Shown here in pieces: positions 33,870 to 46,400 of a DNA stretch of 64,000 nt (position 1 is its first letter; each line of letters begins with the position of its first letter). The DNA comes from Campylorhamphus procurvoides. Lineage: Eukaryota; Chordata; Aves; Passeriformes; Dendrocolaptidae. The stretch lies in NCBI GenBank assembly GCA_013396655.1, contig WBMV01000462.1, positions 2,831,377 to 2,895,376 of the forward strand, given 5' to 3'. The notes below the pieces were generated by a model. That model was not told the origin of the DNA. It searched no databases and saw only the letters and a list, made by a program, of their open reading frames with translations. A program made the position numbers and the translations under genes.

Positions 33870-36150
33870 TGCCAGGCAGCTCCTGCCTCACCTGCAGAGA
33901 CTTGTCGAGGGGGAGTCGCATCTGCCCTTTCTTGTCTGGCTTTAGTCTGCCTGGGGAAAAGGGAGAAAAGGGATTGGGGAAGGGTAAACACAGCTTAGGC
34001 AGCTGCAAGTCCCGGCAACCCAAGGGCTGAGCAGGTGATTCAGAGAGCTGGGGGCCTGCAGACACCCTGTTCTCTGCCTCCCACCGACAGCTCCGGTGGT
34101 GGCAGCAGCCAGGGAATGGCTGGCAGGAAAGTGCTGGCTGCTGGGGCTGCAGCATCCATTGCTAGCCCAGAAAAGGCAGGACAGGGAGTCTGTGCTGCAG
34201 GGTCTGGGGTGAACTGCTGCTTCCTGCTCTGCTTCACCACCTCCCAAAGGACCCAGGAGAAGCAAGGCAGGGCATTGGTAGGTCCTGTACCAGCAAAGCA
34301 TACAGCAGTCCTGCAGGTGCTGTGACCTCCTCTGGGTACATCCATGGTGTTGCCCCTATAAATGTGGCTGTTTTATAGCCACAGCTCCAGCTTCCTCAGT
34401 GTTACTCTGCTCCATGGGACCACACCACCTCCCTAAGCCTCTCTGCTCAACAGCCTTTGCCACCAATTCATCCCAGCATCAACAGCTTTCTCACCCTTGA
34501 AAAAAAAGAGACAAATCTCAACCAGGTGGAATCTCATTCCTGCCTTTGCCTCCATCAGCCTTTCCACAACTCAAAGAAAATCATGGTAAATGAAGGAAAA
34601 AAGACTTTTGCCCCAGAAGGTGGCTGGAGGTTTTTGGTATGTGGGCCGATGACTGTTGATGTGAGGTTTTACACGGTACCCAGTGGTCTTACTGGCATCA
34701 CCTCCTCATCCTTTGCTGGGATGGGGAACATCCAAGTTGGAGCTGAGCCCCACTGCATCCAGCCCAGGCTTTGCAAGGGCTCCAGACAGAAGGGCTCAGG
34801 ACCACAGGTATTTGTTCCCCATCCAGCTTCAGAGACAGGGAGGAAGAAGCCTTTCCAACTGCAACCACCCCACTGAAAAAGCATCCTTAACCTTGCCTGA
34901 GACCTGGGAACCTGCCCAGCCAACCAGTCTGGAATATTCTGTCTGGGTGAATAAGGACTCAGCCCAGCAAGGAGCCCCAGCGTAGGGCAGGAATGTGAGA
35001 GGGGATGTGGGTGTATGGGACAGGTGAGGGGAAAGAGCTGGACAGTCAGGGAAAGGCAGTGGCTCCCTCAAAACTAGGCCACTCTCGGGAGAAGTCATGC
35101 GACGTCTCCCCAGGCACTCCCCGGTCATGCTGCCTCTCCCTTCTGCAAGGAGCTGGGCTGGCCCTGCATGAGGAGGAGACTTGCCACCCCTGCAGTCCCT
35201 GGAGCTGCTGGCCCCACACACAAGGTGGGCAGGGCCAGGCAGAGTTGCTTTGGGGCAGGAAGAGTCCTTGGTGCAAACCTAGGAGAGCTGCTCCACTCCT
35301 GCTCCATCCTTTCTCCACCCAGGGTTATAAACACCCTGGTGCACAAGGCAGGGTGCAGTTTCCTGGTATTATGGGGATTTTTTTTCAGCTTGCCAGCCCT
35401 GGAAACAGCCAGAACCCTGCAAATCCTTCCCCTGCCTGCCTGCCCTCTTGTCTCTGAGTCAGGGACAGCCATAACCCACTGCAACCCCTCGCCTGACAGA
35501 GCCGCAGTGCTCGGAGCTGCCCCGGGGAGATGGGAGAGCCAGTCTGACTGGCTCAGGGCTCCCTGAGAGCTCCCTGGGCGAGCAGCCTTCCTCACCTGGG
35601 AAGCACAGGGAGACCTGCGCTCCCAGTTACCTCCCAAGCAGGTCAGGACGAGAGCCCTTCATTGCCCAAGCCTTTGGCTTAATTATTTTCATTCCTGTCC
35701 CCACACCCTGCCCATAGAGCAAGGATAGAGATGCCTATTACAGCACAAACTTTTTGGAGGCACAGCCCTGTCTGCCAGCAGTTCAGAGGAGGAGAAGTGG
35801 CCGAGCTGGAAAGGGCTTTGCAAGTGCAGCCTACAAATCTGAATCCAATTTGGTAGGCACCATGAGTATTTGGGGCAGGGTAGGTGACGTGATGGAGCAG
35901 GGGGGTCCAAAAAACTCCCATTGATTCCCAAGTGCCATCAACACTGCATGTGATGAGGGCTAAACATGCCTTGAACTTTTAGCCTAACCAGCAGGAGGGG
36001 AACATATAGATACCAGGAGGAAAATTATGTGTGTAGGGAGGGAAATATCAGTATAAAAAAAAACTTAAAAGAATGAAATAAGATGAAAGAAGGGCTGGAA
36101 GAAAACAAATGTGGGTAGAATAATCAGGCTCTGGCAGCAGTTAAAACTTC
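33870..36150. other. Unique non-coding DNA, nothing recognised
   Basis: No gene or repeat family was recognised. The GC-rich part from 34.8 to 35.7 kb yields long overlapping frames on both strands without domains. Confidence 0.45.
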
Positions 36151-36259
36151 CATGTGTTTAAATCCCCGAATCGATGGTTAGAGATGCTACAACAAATGTC
36201 ACCTTCATGTGAGCAACAGAACTGCAATTTTCTCATCATCCCTTTTATTTTTTTCCCAC

Positions 36260-36760
36260 AGCCTCCCTGCGTTGCAGCCTGTTCGGAGGACAGCCTGTTG
36301 GGGGCAACCCCTGTACCCAGCAGACACGGGCTTTTTTCCCGTGTTCCCTCTCTCCTCCTCTCTGTCGCTCCTGCACACACCGTCTCCCTGTCAAGTTTCT
36401 GGCTGATCCAGAGGGAGACGTCGGTCCTGCCAGCTCCAGCATCCAACTGCTCTTCCCGGGCCTGGGAGCTGCAGTAACCATAGAAACTGCATCCAACGCG
36501 CAGGCTCCGCCGGGGGGGCCGAGAGGATGCTCAGACACATGCACAGGCAGGTAGGGACCAGCCAGGGCTCCGCCAAAACACCTCCCAACGATGCCCAGGC
36601 CAGGGAGAGGGTGAGGCAGAGGGGGAACGGTGGAGGCTTTTCTCGCAGAGCCTCCCAGAGCAGCCCGGAGCAGAGTCGGGGGTGTTTGGGCTCCAGGCTG
36701 AGAGCCGGCTGCAGAGCTGACGGTGCATTTTACGGCGCACGGGGAGAGCGGTGAGGTAAT
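36260..36760. promoter_or_regulatory. CpG-enriched block with X-box-like site
   Basis: About 27 CpGs in 500 bases, with GTAACCATAGAAAC (X-box-like) at 36474-36487. Shortly downstream ATGCTCAGACACATGCAC leads to a CAG|GTAGGG donor-like site. RFX sites near starts of cilia genes have this layout, but no gene was recognised. Confidence 0.3.
36474..36487. promoter_or_regulatory. X-box-like motif
   Basis: GTAACCATAGAAAC fits GTNRCC-N2-RGYAAC with one mismatch in the second arm. Located in CpG-enriched DNA. Confidence 0.3.
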
Positions 36761-36764
36761 TGGG

Positions 36765-37020
36765 AGGATTCTGTTGCAAAGCTTTGTCTTGGTCTGCCCT
36801 GCATTTTATCTGCAGACTGGATGGGTACCCAGGGCTCCCGCTGGCCCGAGAAGTAATCAGTCATTAATCCTTCGGTCCTTTTTGCACCGTGAATATAAAC
36901 AGGCCAAATCCTATCCCCGGCTGTGCTGGGGAGAGGCTTTATGTTGATGGCTCTGGCAGCAACACACATGCCTCCAAGGGCAAGATTTGGACCAGCACAG
37001 TTAGTTAATGAGCTGATCCA
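36765..37020. promoter_or_regulatory. Candidate regulatory element
   Basis: Unique block with AAGTAATCAGTCATTAATCC near 36850-36869 and GTGAATATAAACAGG near 36889, giving homeodomain and forkhead-type cores, adjoining the CpG-enriched block. Confidence 0.25.
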
Positions 37021-40000
37021 AACATTGCATTCGTTTTACACCCTTCCCAATGCAGACATAACCCCTGCTTTCAGCAGCACAACTCAAAGCAGGCTCAAAC
37101 CACAACCACCTCTTCAGATACCTCATGTCGAGTCCTTAAATCCATGCACGGGTACAAAGAGGCACAATTTTCGGAGTCACTGGGCACAGCAGATGCTCAG
37201 TGTCTATCAGAGCCAGGCAGAATCCATTTCAGTGACACCAAAGTGGATCACAGGGGGTCTGGTGAGGGAGGACAGGGCAGTGCTGTCTGCAGACACCCAT
37301 GTGCACCCCATGGGGCAGGAGGTGGCTCTGGCAGTCACAGAGGACCGTGGGACCAATGACTGGGATGGCACATGAAGATGGGCAAACACATACAGTTGGG
37401 ACAGCCTAATGGCTTCACCAGCCATCGATGGCATCTCTCATCCCTCTCACCCACCATGGTCAAGGGCTTTCAGGAGCACCGTGACCTCACAGTGGGACTT
37501 TGCTCCTCTTCCCTTGTCCCCATTGCCCAGCCATCATGGCAGCCAGCAGAATGGCCCTCTTGCTCTTGCACTGGGACAGAGGTGCCTGGCTTGCAGGAAA
37601 GAGTAAGCACCTACGGGAAGACACGGGGTGGGGACAAAAATACCAGCAGTCCTGCCTTTTTAACACCAAAAAACAAAAATAAAGTCACACAACTGCCAAG
37701 CTCCCTCCTTCCATCCCCCTCTCCAAGCCATAAATACTCCACAAAATCCCCACATGCAAACAAGCCGTGGCCTCCAGACAAAGAGGCCCAGCCTCCGAAT
37801 GGCCACCAGGTGCCTATTTTGGGCTGTAGCTTGGCCAGGGTGGAACAAGCGGGCTCAGCTGTCCTCCCTGTCCGCAGCCCACAGCCGGTCCAGCCGGGCC
37901 TCACCCCCGGCTCCAGCCCCTCAATGGCCCCATTGTTCGGGGCTGGGAGCTCAGCTGCGACGGCCGGGGCAGCCCGTCTGGCTCCCTGACATCCGGCAGG
38001 GTCCGGGGCCCACGGAGGGCCAGGGGCCTCCACCATGGCCGGGGGGATGCCAGCCCTCAGCTCAAGGCACCCCACAGCCCCCCAGAAGGGAAGGGAGAGA
38101 GGGCTGTGTCCCAGAATGACAGAGCCAAGCCGGGGTCTCCTCCTTCTCCAGGGCAGTCATGGGGAGCTTACAGGGTGAGACAAGACTCCCAGGTCCTTGT
38201 ATGGCTTTTGGGGGCTCTTTTGGGAGGAGAAGAGGGGAATACAGCATAATGAGACACATAGAAGTTGAGCTTTCCTCTCTCACCCCAGAGACATGGCTTG
38301 AAATCTCCCTGCTTCCCAAGCTGGCTCCCCTTGTCTTGCTTCCCCATGGTGGACTGGGGGTGAAAGCAATCCCACAGAATCCCATCTCCAAAAGGGACCA
38401 AGGGATCACAGGGCAGGCACAGCCACACACAGACTATCGGAGCAGCCAAGAGCAGACCTGAGCAGGGGCTGGCGTCGGGGCAGACACACTTGAGCAAATC
38501 CCAGATGTGCAGGAGATATCAGCACCCACGGAGCCTCCCCGTGGCTCGGCGCCCTGCCAGCCCAGTGCTGCCCAAAATCAGAGCCCTGCAGCTACACCGA
38601 GGAGAGGCTCCAGCACCCTCCGCCCAACCCTTCAAGGACTCTGCTTGACACACAGGCACCTCCACCAGGAGCTGAAATTTTCGAAAGGAAGGACTGTGTC
38701 GATATTTCTTTGTAAACTCCCAGCAATTTCTCTCTGAAAGATGCAAGCAAAGGGCTGAAATAAATCCCTTCCTTGTGCAGCGTGAGGGCAGCATCCTCAG
38801 CAAGCTTCAAACACCATCCAAGCAAAAACATTAAAGCAACTACAGAAGCCCAAAAAGCAGCCCAAGGCATATCTACACCAGTGTTCTTTCTGGGCCAGAA
38901 GGGGTGAAAATGCCTTGAGAGCAGCAGTGGGACATCGCTTTGAACGCCCACATGACATGCAAGGGACTGTGCCCTCTGCTGTGTCACATCACAGTGTGTC
39001 ACTCTGTCCCTGTTGCAAGGAATCACTACAGCATCCCACCCAAGGCCAGCCATACCAATTTAGTCACAGCAGCCAGGACAACCCTCTGTCGATACTGTCA
39101 CAGTCCAAGGGGTCACCTGAATCAAACACATGCCCATCATCCCCATGCCAGCTCCACGCAGCAGTACCATCACGTACTGGTTGAACTGGCAGGCGATGCC
39201 TATCGATACAAGACGTGCCTTCCTTTTGCACAGCTCATTTCTCTCTCCTGAATGAGAATAGCTTTCCTGGCAGCGCCAGGAGCCCACGCGCAGGAACAGC
39301 TTGCTGTCTGTGCTCAGAGCAGTGAAGTTGCAGAGCAGCCCAGCACAGCCAAGCCCAGCTTTACTGAGCGCTTCAGACAATGCTCTTGGTGTTCAAATAG
39401 CAGCTGTCCTGGTGCAAGGCTGAGCAGACCTGAGTGGGGACAAGTAAAGAGTGGTTCAGATTCTCCCATAGGGGTAGAGAGGCCCAGCCTGTGCTGATTT
39501 ATTGCAGGAGATACAATTTAAACCCATTCCCTCTCCCAGTAATTCCACAGCTTTTCAAACGGAGCATCTGCAACTCTCATGCTGTCCACACAGACTGTCT
39601 CAAATGATCCCAGATGAAGGATGCAGACAACCAGTCCCCAAGACCAGCTGACACGACTCCCCAAAACAAGGCAAAAAGGCAGCAAGTACCTCTTCCTCAC
39701 AGTGTCTTCAGACCAGACTTGGAGAAGACAATCCATCACCACGGTGCCATGAAGGCTGCACAGTCCTCTCCCTCCCACCATGTTCTTCGTACAACATTAG
39801 ACAGTTTTTTCACATATGTACCTCACTTTGGAACAGTCTCTGTGATGGATTAAAGGGAAAAGCCAAGCAAAAAAATCTAACAGGACCATCTCTTTGAAGG
39901 CTTTCCTTGTAGGATTTCTTTCACATGGGCCTGACACCCACCTTGTGCCACATAGGCTCTTCAGTATCTTTCATGAACATCATTTAGCATTTGCTTCTTT

Positions 40001-41504
40001 CCCCTCTGCTGACCTCTTATGTTTTTGGCTGCCAGTGACCCACTCCTCAGCTCACAGAGAAGGATCTAGAAACACAGCTGTGTGCTGCTGAAGACCTGGA
40101 ATAGCCCTTCACTGAGCCTTGCAAATTCAGGAGATGTTTTTGTTAAGCAAGCTTTGTGGGCTGGTCTTTCCCAAGCCCTGCTGGAGACCACAGCAGCAGA
40201 GCACACTGCTGCCAAAACTCCTCTGGTTGCCCCTTCCCCTGTAAACCCCAGCTCAGGCAGTCCCAGAAGGGTTTTGTTTGCTGTTGCTGAATCCAAGCAT
40301 TCAGGAAACAGAGCTTTAGTAGTAGAGGGCAGGATGATGCTATTTATGTGTCTTCCTCAAGTAGTATTGCCCAAATAGCCTGGAAGCAACGTCAGTCGGA
40401 CACAGCGATAACCCCATGCCAGGGCTCTGCTCTGACAGCTCCAGAAGATGATTCACCAAAGAGATATTCAACCCAGGATCTCCCCATCCAGAGGGAATAC
40501 CCAGTGATCTGATGTCTCAGACACTATATTTTACTCAGCATTTAACACTGGCAAAACACTTGATAGGACCCAGAGGGATTTCTGCCTCTGCTGATCCGCT
40601 GCCTCTTCTCTCCATTCCTCTCCAAGTTTTTGTTGTTGCCTTGAATTTGACTTCAGCCTCTTTCTTTTAAGGCGTGAGGCTGATACGATCACAACATATC
40701 TTCCCAGAACTTTTAAACCTACTGACCCACTTCCAGCCAAGTCTATCAGGGCAGGTGCAGACCTCAGAGATAACATTCCTGCACCCACAGAGAGCAATCG
40801 TGGGATGGGCTGGGGCTCAAACTCAGCTTAGACATCATACAACACACACAGAGGAGGACATGAAGATTTTTTTCCTGAGCCACAGGGAAACAAAACAGAA
40901 CAAGCTTTCAGAATTAGACCTTTGGATTTAAAACCCAACTGCCAGACAAAGCCAGAGGAGTTGGGCTTTGCAGGCTCCAACCCCTGCAAAGCAGTGCATC
41001 CAAAGCCTTTCATCCACAAGGCCAGGAGCGAGGTGAGACCCTGGGCTTTGGGCAGCTGCTGGAGGGGCTGTTTCTGAGCTGCCACATCACAGCAGCCACT
41101 GCTCTCCCAGCAGAGCAGCCACTGCACTAGTGGCAGAAATCCAGTAGCAGAGAGGTGGGTGATGCCACAATCCCTGTAGATGTGTATCCCACACCCAGAG
41201 TACCTCCCCCCTGCTCTGCTCACCATCACACACCTTCCCAGGTGCTGCCCAGTGGAAAACAACCAAGGCAAACAAGGGAATGAGCCACGGGTACAGCACA
41301 GGAGAGATCAGGGACGTTGCAAACATCTCAGGTTCCTGCAAGAGCAGGGTACAATTCCCTGGGCATCCTAGGAAAGGGATCATGCCCCGTGCTACAGAAT
41401 AGGTTTCCTGCCAGCATAGTCAGATTCAGGGCCAGAAAGTTCAAGCCCCATGGCAACAACCCCACAAACAGGCATACTGGAGATTTAACATCCCTGAGGA
41501 GCAC
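37021..41504. other. Unique non-coding DNA, no recognised gene
   Basis: No gene, RNA or repeat family was recognised over 4.5 kb. The 205-codon frame at 37372-37989 is low-complexity and domainless. One splice-bounded open segment on the minus strand (39117-39247) is described separately. Confidence 0.45.
39117..39247 (-). other. Exon-like segment, unverified
   Basis: On the minus strand a pyrimidine-rich acceptor (TATTCTCATTCAG) is followed by 131 bases that are open in one frame only, ending at ATTCAG|GTGACC, a weak donor. The frame reads ERNELCKRKARLVSIG at its start and is hydrophobic and Met/Gly-rich later. Several CpGs are retained (CGTCTTGTATCGATAGG). The product was not recognised; a chance arrangement is more likely than not. 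Confidence 0.15.
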
Positions 41505-41977
41505 TGTATTGGGTTTGCATGGCAAGGGGTGGCTTCTCTGAGAAACTGCTAGAAGGTGCTGGAAGCTTCACCAGTCTCCAACAGAGCCAATGCCAGCCAG
41601 CTCCAAGACAGATGCAGCACCTCTGGGATAACATATTTAAGAAGGGAGGGGAAAAGTCCAACAAAAAAACCAGAGCAGGCAAAGAGAGGAGAGAGAATAT
41701 GGGAAGAGGTAGAGAATTCAAGAGTGAAGTTAAGCCCAGGGAAAAGGGAGGGGTGAAAGGAAGGTGTTTGAGATTTGGGTTTTATTTCTCATTATCCTAC
41801 TCTAGTTTGACTGGTAATAAATTAAACTAACTTCCCCAAGTTGCATCTGTTTTGCCCATGACAGTAACTGGTGAGAGATCTCTCCCTGCCCTGATCTCAA
41901 CCCATGGGCCTTTCATTGTATTTTCTCCACTCTGTCCAGCTGAGGATGGGAGTGACAGAGTGGCTTTGGTGGGCACC
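41505..41977 (+). mobile_element. Solo LTR of an avian endogenous retrovirus, internally deleted
   Basis: Recognised from the ordered landmarks of a common avian LTR: a start at TGTATTGGGTTTGCATGGCA, GAGCCAATGCCAGCC, CTCTGGGATAACATATTTAA (TATA-like, about 41621-41640), GGGTTTTATTTCTCATTATC, GGTAATAAATTAAA with the polyadenylation signal AATAAA at 41816-41821, GTAACTGGTGAGAGATCTCT, and TGGCTTTGGTGGGCACC at the end. The repetitive middle of the longer family form is missing here, leaving about 470 bases. No gag, pol or env sequence flanks it, so it is a solo LTR. It could still drive or terminate transcription, but nothing shows that it does. Confidence 0.8.
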
Positions 41978-42419
41978 AACATATCCTTCCCTTTACAGAA
42001 CCCCTCTTGCCGTGCCCAATCTCCCCACTGAGACAGCAGAAACTTTCAGGTGCCAGCTTGATACACCAAGGGCTGCAAAGAAAAGAAATCCTTTCCTGCA
42101 GGAAGCCTGGAAACATGAGCTTAACTATGCAATTCCTCTCCCTCCATAGCTCCCTAGGCACTATCCTGCACCACAACCCTGCATTAACTCCCATCCAGGA
42201 AGCAGGTGGGGAGGGGCACAGGCTCATCATGCTGGATCTCCTGTCCTGGCAGGACAGTGCCTGGCCCATTCCCCATCCCAGCTACCAGACCATCCTTGCC
42301 ACCAGCCTGTTGCTGGACATCCCATTCATCAGGGATGAGCCTCAGCCCGCAGCTCACACAGCCTGGCCCTGCCCAATCTGCTCCGCCTGCACCAACGCTG
42401 GGACACGAATCCATGTCAG

Positions 42420-42720
42420 ATGATCTGAAGTTATTATCTGATTAGCCTATTTGATATTGCAGTGCCTGATTCAATACCTATTGAAATCAAAAGGCCCTTG
42501 ATCTCACCAGGCACTAAATCAAGCCCTGGCTCCCTCCAGCCGAGCACAACCATCCCATCTTTGCCGGTTACTCCGGCAGCCCAGGCCACCGCTGCATAAT
42601 TAGAGGGCACAATGCTGGGTTTAACCCAGTGCACCAACATGGCTTTTCTTATCAGCTGTGAATTTCCCCTTGCTTTGGACTTCGTTCCAGCGAAGTTAAG
42701 TGCTATTAAAAGCTTCTGTA
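42420..42720. promoter_or_regulatory. Candidate regulatory element next to CR1
   Basis: Unique AT-rich block with TTATTATCTGATTAGCC near 42432 and CATAATTAGAGGG near 42595, plus some CpGs. It ends where the CR1 3' end begins. Regulatory role inferred from composition. Confidence 0.28.
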
Positions 42721-42721
42721 A

Positions 42722-42788
42722 CCATAGAATCACAGAATCGTTTAGGTTGGAAAAGACCTGTAAGATCATCAAGTCCAACCATTAACTG
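42722..42788 (-). repeat. CR1 LINE 3' end, 5'-truncated, reverse orientation
   Basis: CCATAGAATCACAGAATCG, then TTTAGGTTGGAAAAGACCTG, then AGATCATCAAGTCCAACC, is the reverse complement of the CR1 3' terminus with its ATTCTATG-type octamer tail. This is the classic avian retroposon signature. The copy is only about 65 bases long, the usual extreme 5' truncation of CR1. Confidence 0.93.
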
Positions 42789-45700
42789 CTCACATCTGAG
42801 GATCTCCAAGCACTGCAGAGACACCAGCAAGTTATGTTAGCAGCTCTCCTTGGAGAGTTTGGACAGCTTTTAATACAAGGCAGAAATGAAAGCACTGGGA
42901 GATTAAATTGGGTCTATCCCAAAACATCCCTGGGCTAAGTTACCATCTCACTTTCACTGCAGAAGCAAGTCAGAAGTAACAACCCCGAGTTGCAGGGCTG
43001 AAAAGGGAGCAGGAATCTGGCCCCTTGCACACAAATTGCAATTTGAGATGCTATTTATTTTTCTTTTGCTCATTCAAGAGCAGAGCTGCCTGTGTTAGCA
43101 GCCACAGAAGTTCTTGGCTCCTTGGGGCCCAGGCTGAAAGATGAAGCAGCAAAGGGAAGAGCAAACTGGAGAGAGCTCCGTGGTGTGTAAAGGAGTCAGG
43201 GATCATTTCTGGGAACCTGGCACCTGTGTCTGATGTATTCTGGAGCAAAAGGGGTGCAAGATCCCAGCCTTGCCACCCCATGGAGACACATTCCTCGGTT
43301 CAAGACAGACCCATGATGATGAATTTGAGGCAGCAGGAAGACATCCACCAGGATCTGGCACGTGTGACTGAGCCTTGATGTCTGTCTGAGCCTAGAAACC
43401 CCATAAGGTGGTAACACAGGAGAAAAGGAAGACTCAGAGTTCCCCTCTAACAATATCCCCTGTCCCCATCTTCCAGGGTGTCCTAGAGCAGGGGCTGGGA
43501 AACAGCTCCTGCCTCCAGCAAAAGAGATTCACCATTTGCTGCTCCAGCAACAGCCAGGACAGTAAAAACTGTTGCATGAGCAAGGAGAGAGGGATGGGGC
43601 TGGGCAGCAAGCGAGATACACCCTCCCTTGTTAGAGCAATCACTTCCCCTTCTACTCTGCCAAGAGCAGGAAAATCCCTTCCATAAATAAAACAAACAAA
43701 CAAATAAAATAAAGCCCTGGGTTTGGGGGAAAGAAGAAAAATCCGGCACTAAACCAGGGCAGCATGTTGGCTGGGTCCTGCCAGTTGGCAGCAGGGCTGA
43801 GCAGCAGGAGCAGTGAACAGTGGAGTTCACAGCAATGGGCACTGGGAGCTGTGGGGAGGGTGGTTTACAGGCCAAAAAGCAGCTTTATAAAAATGGATCT
43901 TTAAATATTTGCTCTGACGTGTCTTGAGTCCCATCTGCCGTGGCAGTTAAACGCTCACAGTGCTCACATATATCCAGGTACTGCAGCAATTTGGGGAGGG
44001 TGGCTGTGGGACAGGGGTGATTCCCTGCCCAGGCCCAGGGTCTTCCAGTGCAATGCCAACATTTCCATGCAAACCCAGCCCCTTCCTCCCCAGGCTGTAG
44101 AAGAAACAAATGTGAAAACCAGTTACTCCTTTCCCACCTCTCCAAGAGGTATCAAGCTAAAAAACCCAGATCTACTCGTTTTGGTGATGATGGAAACATC
44201 TTCATGGGAACCAGCTAGTCAAGAATAGTCAGGGGATGGCAAATTGAACAAGAATCATCACAAGAGGCAACCTTGCTGTCTGTCCTGGGGGTCTGCAGCC
44301 TGGACACAGGGACCCTCCAGGCCACCCCCGGTCACTCATGGCCCTGGGTGAGCCTGAACACCAGGTTCTCAAAGGGCAGCAGGGAAAAATAATTCCCACG
44401 TGGCATAACAAGCTTCCCAACTGACTTCCTGCATGGCAAAAAGAAACATGAGAAGACTGAATTCCTCCAGTGCCAGGCTGGATGCCTTTGGGCTTCACAG
44501 AGCCCTGCTGAAATCCCACAATCCTTTCAAGCATCTCCAACAGGCTCAGACGAGGTGGAGGAGACCTCCACTTCCTGGGGCAGAAGGATGCTGGAGGCAC
44601 AGAGCAAGGAGATCCCAAGACACAGTGGAGGCAGGTCAGCACTTGCCTTCCTGCTGCGAAAAGGGCAAAGAACAAGGATTCAGGTAGGAGAGGACAGGTA
44701 GCATGGAAGCAACAGGAGGCAATGGGGAGGAGGGCAGAGAGACATGCAAAGTAAACAGGTTTGTTCCCTGCACGCCTCTGAAGCAGTGAGGCCTTAAGAC
44801 TCTGGATCAGACCCTCAATGCTCTGTCCAAGCCCACCACTCTGTCCCCTTCCTGGGACCTTCATGTGCCCAGACACCCATGTGTGAATACCCTGCACTCA
44901 TGGCCCTAGTGCTGCCTGAAAGGGAGGGATCACCTGCACTGTGACCACAGGCTGCTGTGGGGAAGAGGAGCCCCATTTCTCCCACCCACGACCACAGCTC
45001 CAGCCCTGGGCAGAAGGACAAGGACCTTCCCTGCAAATGAGGCTCGAGAGGAGCCAGAAGACTTCCAGAAGAGTTTGCCACACAAGTGGTGCCTTTCCCA
45101 CAGGTCACATCTGAGACAGGCATGTCCAACACCCCAAGCTATTCAGCACAAGCAGCAGGTCTGGAAACCTTGTGTCACCATGCAAGGGAAACACAGAGTG
45201 TGACAGAAGAGCTCAGCCATTGCTGCTGACTCCTTAGCAAAGGTTTTTTGCTGGGTTTCCCACCCCCAATCTCCATCCCTTTCTGTGTTTGGGGACTCTG
45301 CTCCTCCCCATTGCAGAAGGTCCCCCCTAGTTCTTTCACAAAAGTGGCAGCTGTCAGCATCAGAGTCTCAGGATGTTCCTTCTTGAACCTGCATGGGATT
45401 TCAGAGTGACCAAAGGCACTCTCTCAGTCCCCAAAGCTCCTCCTGTCCCAGGATTCAGGACTGGGAGCAGGCGCTTGACCAGCTCTTGTGGGGTGTCAGC
45501 CTGAGCAGAAATCTTGCCTCGATGGCTGGAGCAGGCAGGAGGTCACAGTCCCCTCCCAGGAATGGTTCAGCACCACCCAGGGAGCAAAGGAACATGATTC
45601 AGGCACAATTCCTGCCTCAGAAATGGCCTGCGCCTGCCCTCATCCAAGCTCTTTCACGAGCTGAAATCACAGGGTTTCTGAAGCTCCTTCACTCTAGGAG

Positions 45701-46119
45701 AGCAAACAGCTGCAGCAAGCTGGATCCCTGACCACGCTGCTGTAGGGCCTTCGTTTCCCAACAACTGCCTGTCTGGCAGAGAAATGCCAGCTGCCCTTTC
45801 CCACACAGCACCAGTCTCACCTGCACCGACCTGCCATCCCCTGGCACTCTCCTGCCTCCCCCACCCCTCCTCCAGCCCCCCAGCACCAAACACGCTCATT
45901 CACTTATGAAGAGCCTGAAGGTGCCTCTACAGCACAGGGGAGCAGCGTTCAGGCTGCCTCGTTTTCTGCTTTCCTCCTCCTCTTCTGGCTCTTTGCTGAG
46001 ACACGAGAGCCTTCTCTGCACCCTGCGCTGCAGAGCAGCCTCCACCTCCCAGCCTTCCTTCCCCTGCCTTTGCACTGGCTCTGCTGAGCAGCTCGGAAGC
46101 AGCCTGCATGAAAGGTACT
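42789..46119. other. Unique non-coding DNA, no recognised gene
   Basis: Nothing recognised apart from an A-rich tract. The 222-codon minus-strand frame at 44229-44897 has no domain. A good acceptor-like site (CCCCTGTCCCCATCTTCCAG) ends near 43476 and is followed by a Cys-rich open frame without a clear donor. Confidence 0.45.
43684..43714. repeat. AAAC/AAAT-type low-complexity tract
   Basis: Tetranucleotide-like run of AAAC and AAAT units, with no SINE body upstream. Confidence 0.8.
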
Positions 46120-46400
46120 GACAAAATAAAGTTGGATTGTACTGCATTATTGAAAAAGTGACCTCCAGTGGTCAATAAAGCCTTTGCCCACCGTTTCCAG
46201 GCAGCGGTGCCTGTTGTCAAGCTCTGCCGCGGTTCAGCAGGACGGCGGCTCGTCTCTCCCGGTCCCAGCTCCCACGGGTGGCTCGTTAAAACTCAGACTC
46301 TGCACTTTGGTAACGAGGAGCTCAAAGCACTTTAATGCACGGATGCAATCATGAATGCAAACAGGCTGCAGGCAGAGAGCAGCGTTAACAGCAGGCTGTT
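46120..46400. promoter_or_regulatory. Candidate regulatory element
   Basis: Unique block mixing AT-rich stretches (ACAAAATAAAGTTGG) with retained CpGs at 46226-46290 (CCGCGG, GACGGCGGCTCG, CCCGG). No coding frame was recognised. Composition-based call. Confidence 0.22.

Noticed and set aside
33829..33945. MGNAAA start resembling N-myristoylated proteins such as PKA catalytic subunit or formin-like proteins
   Set aside because: Residues after the first six do not match either family and the frame ends after 39 codons. Kept only as a weak finding.
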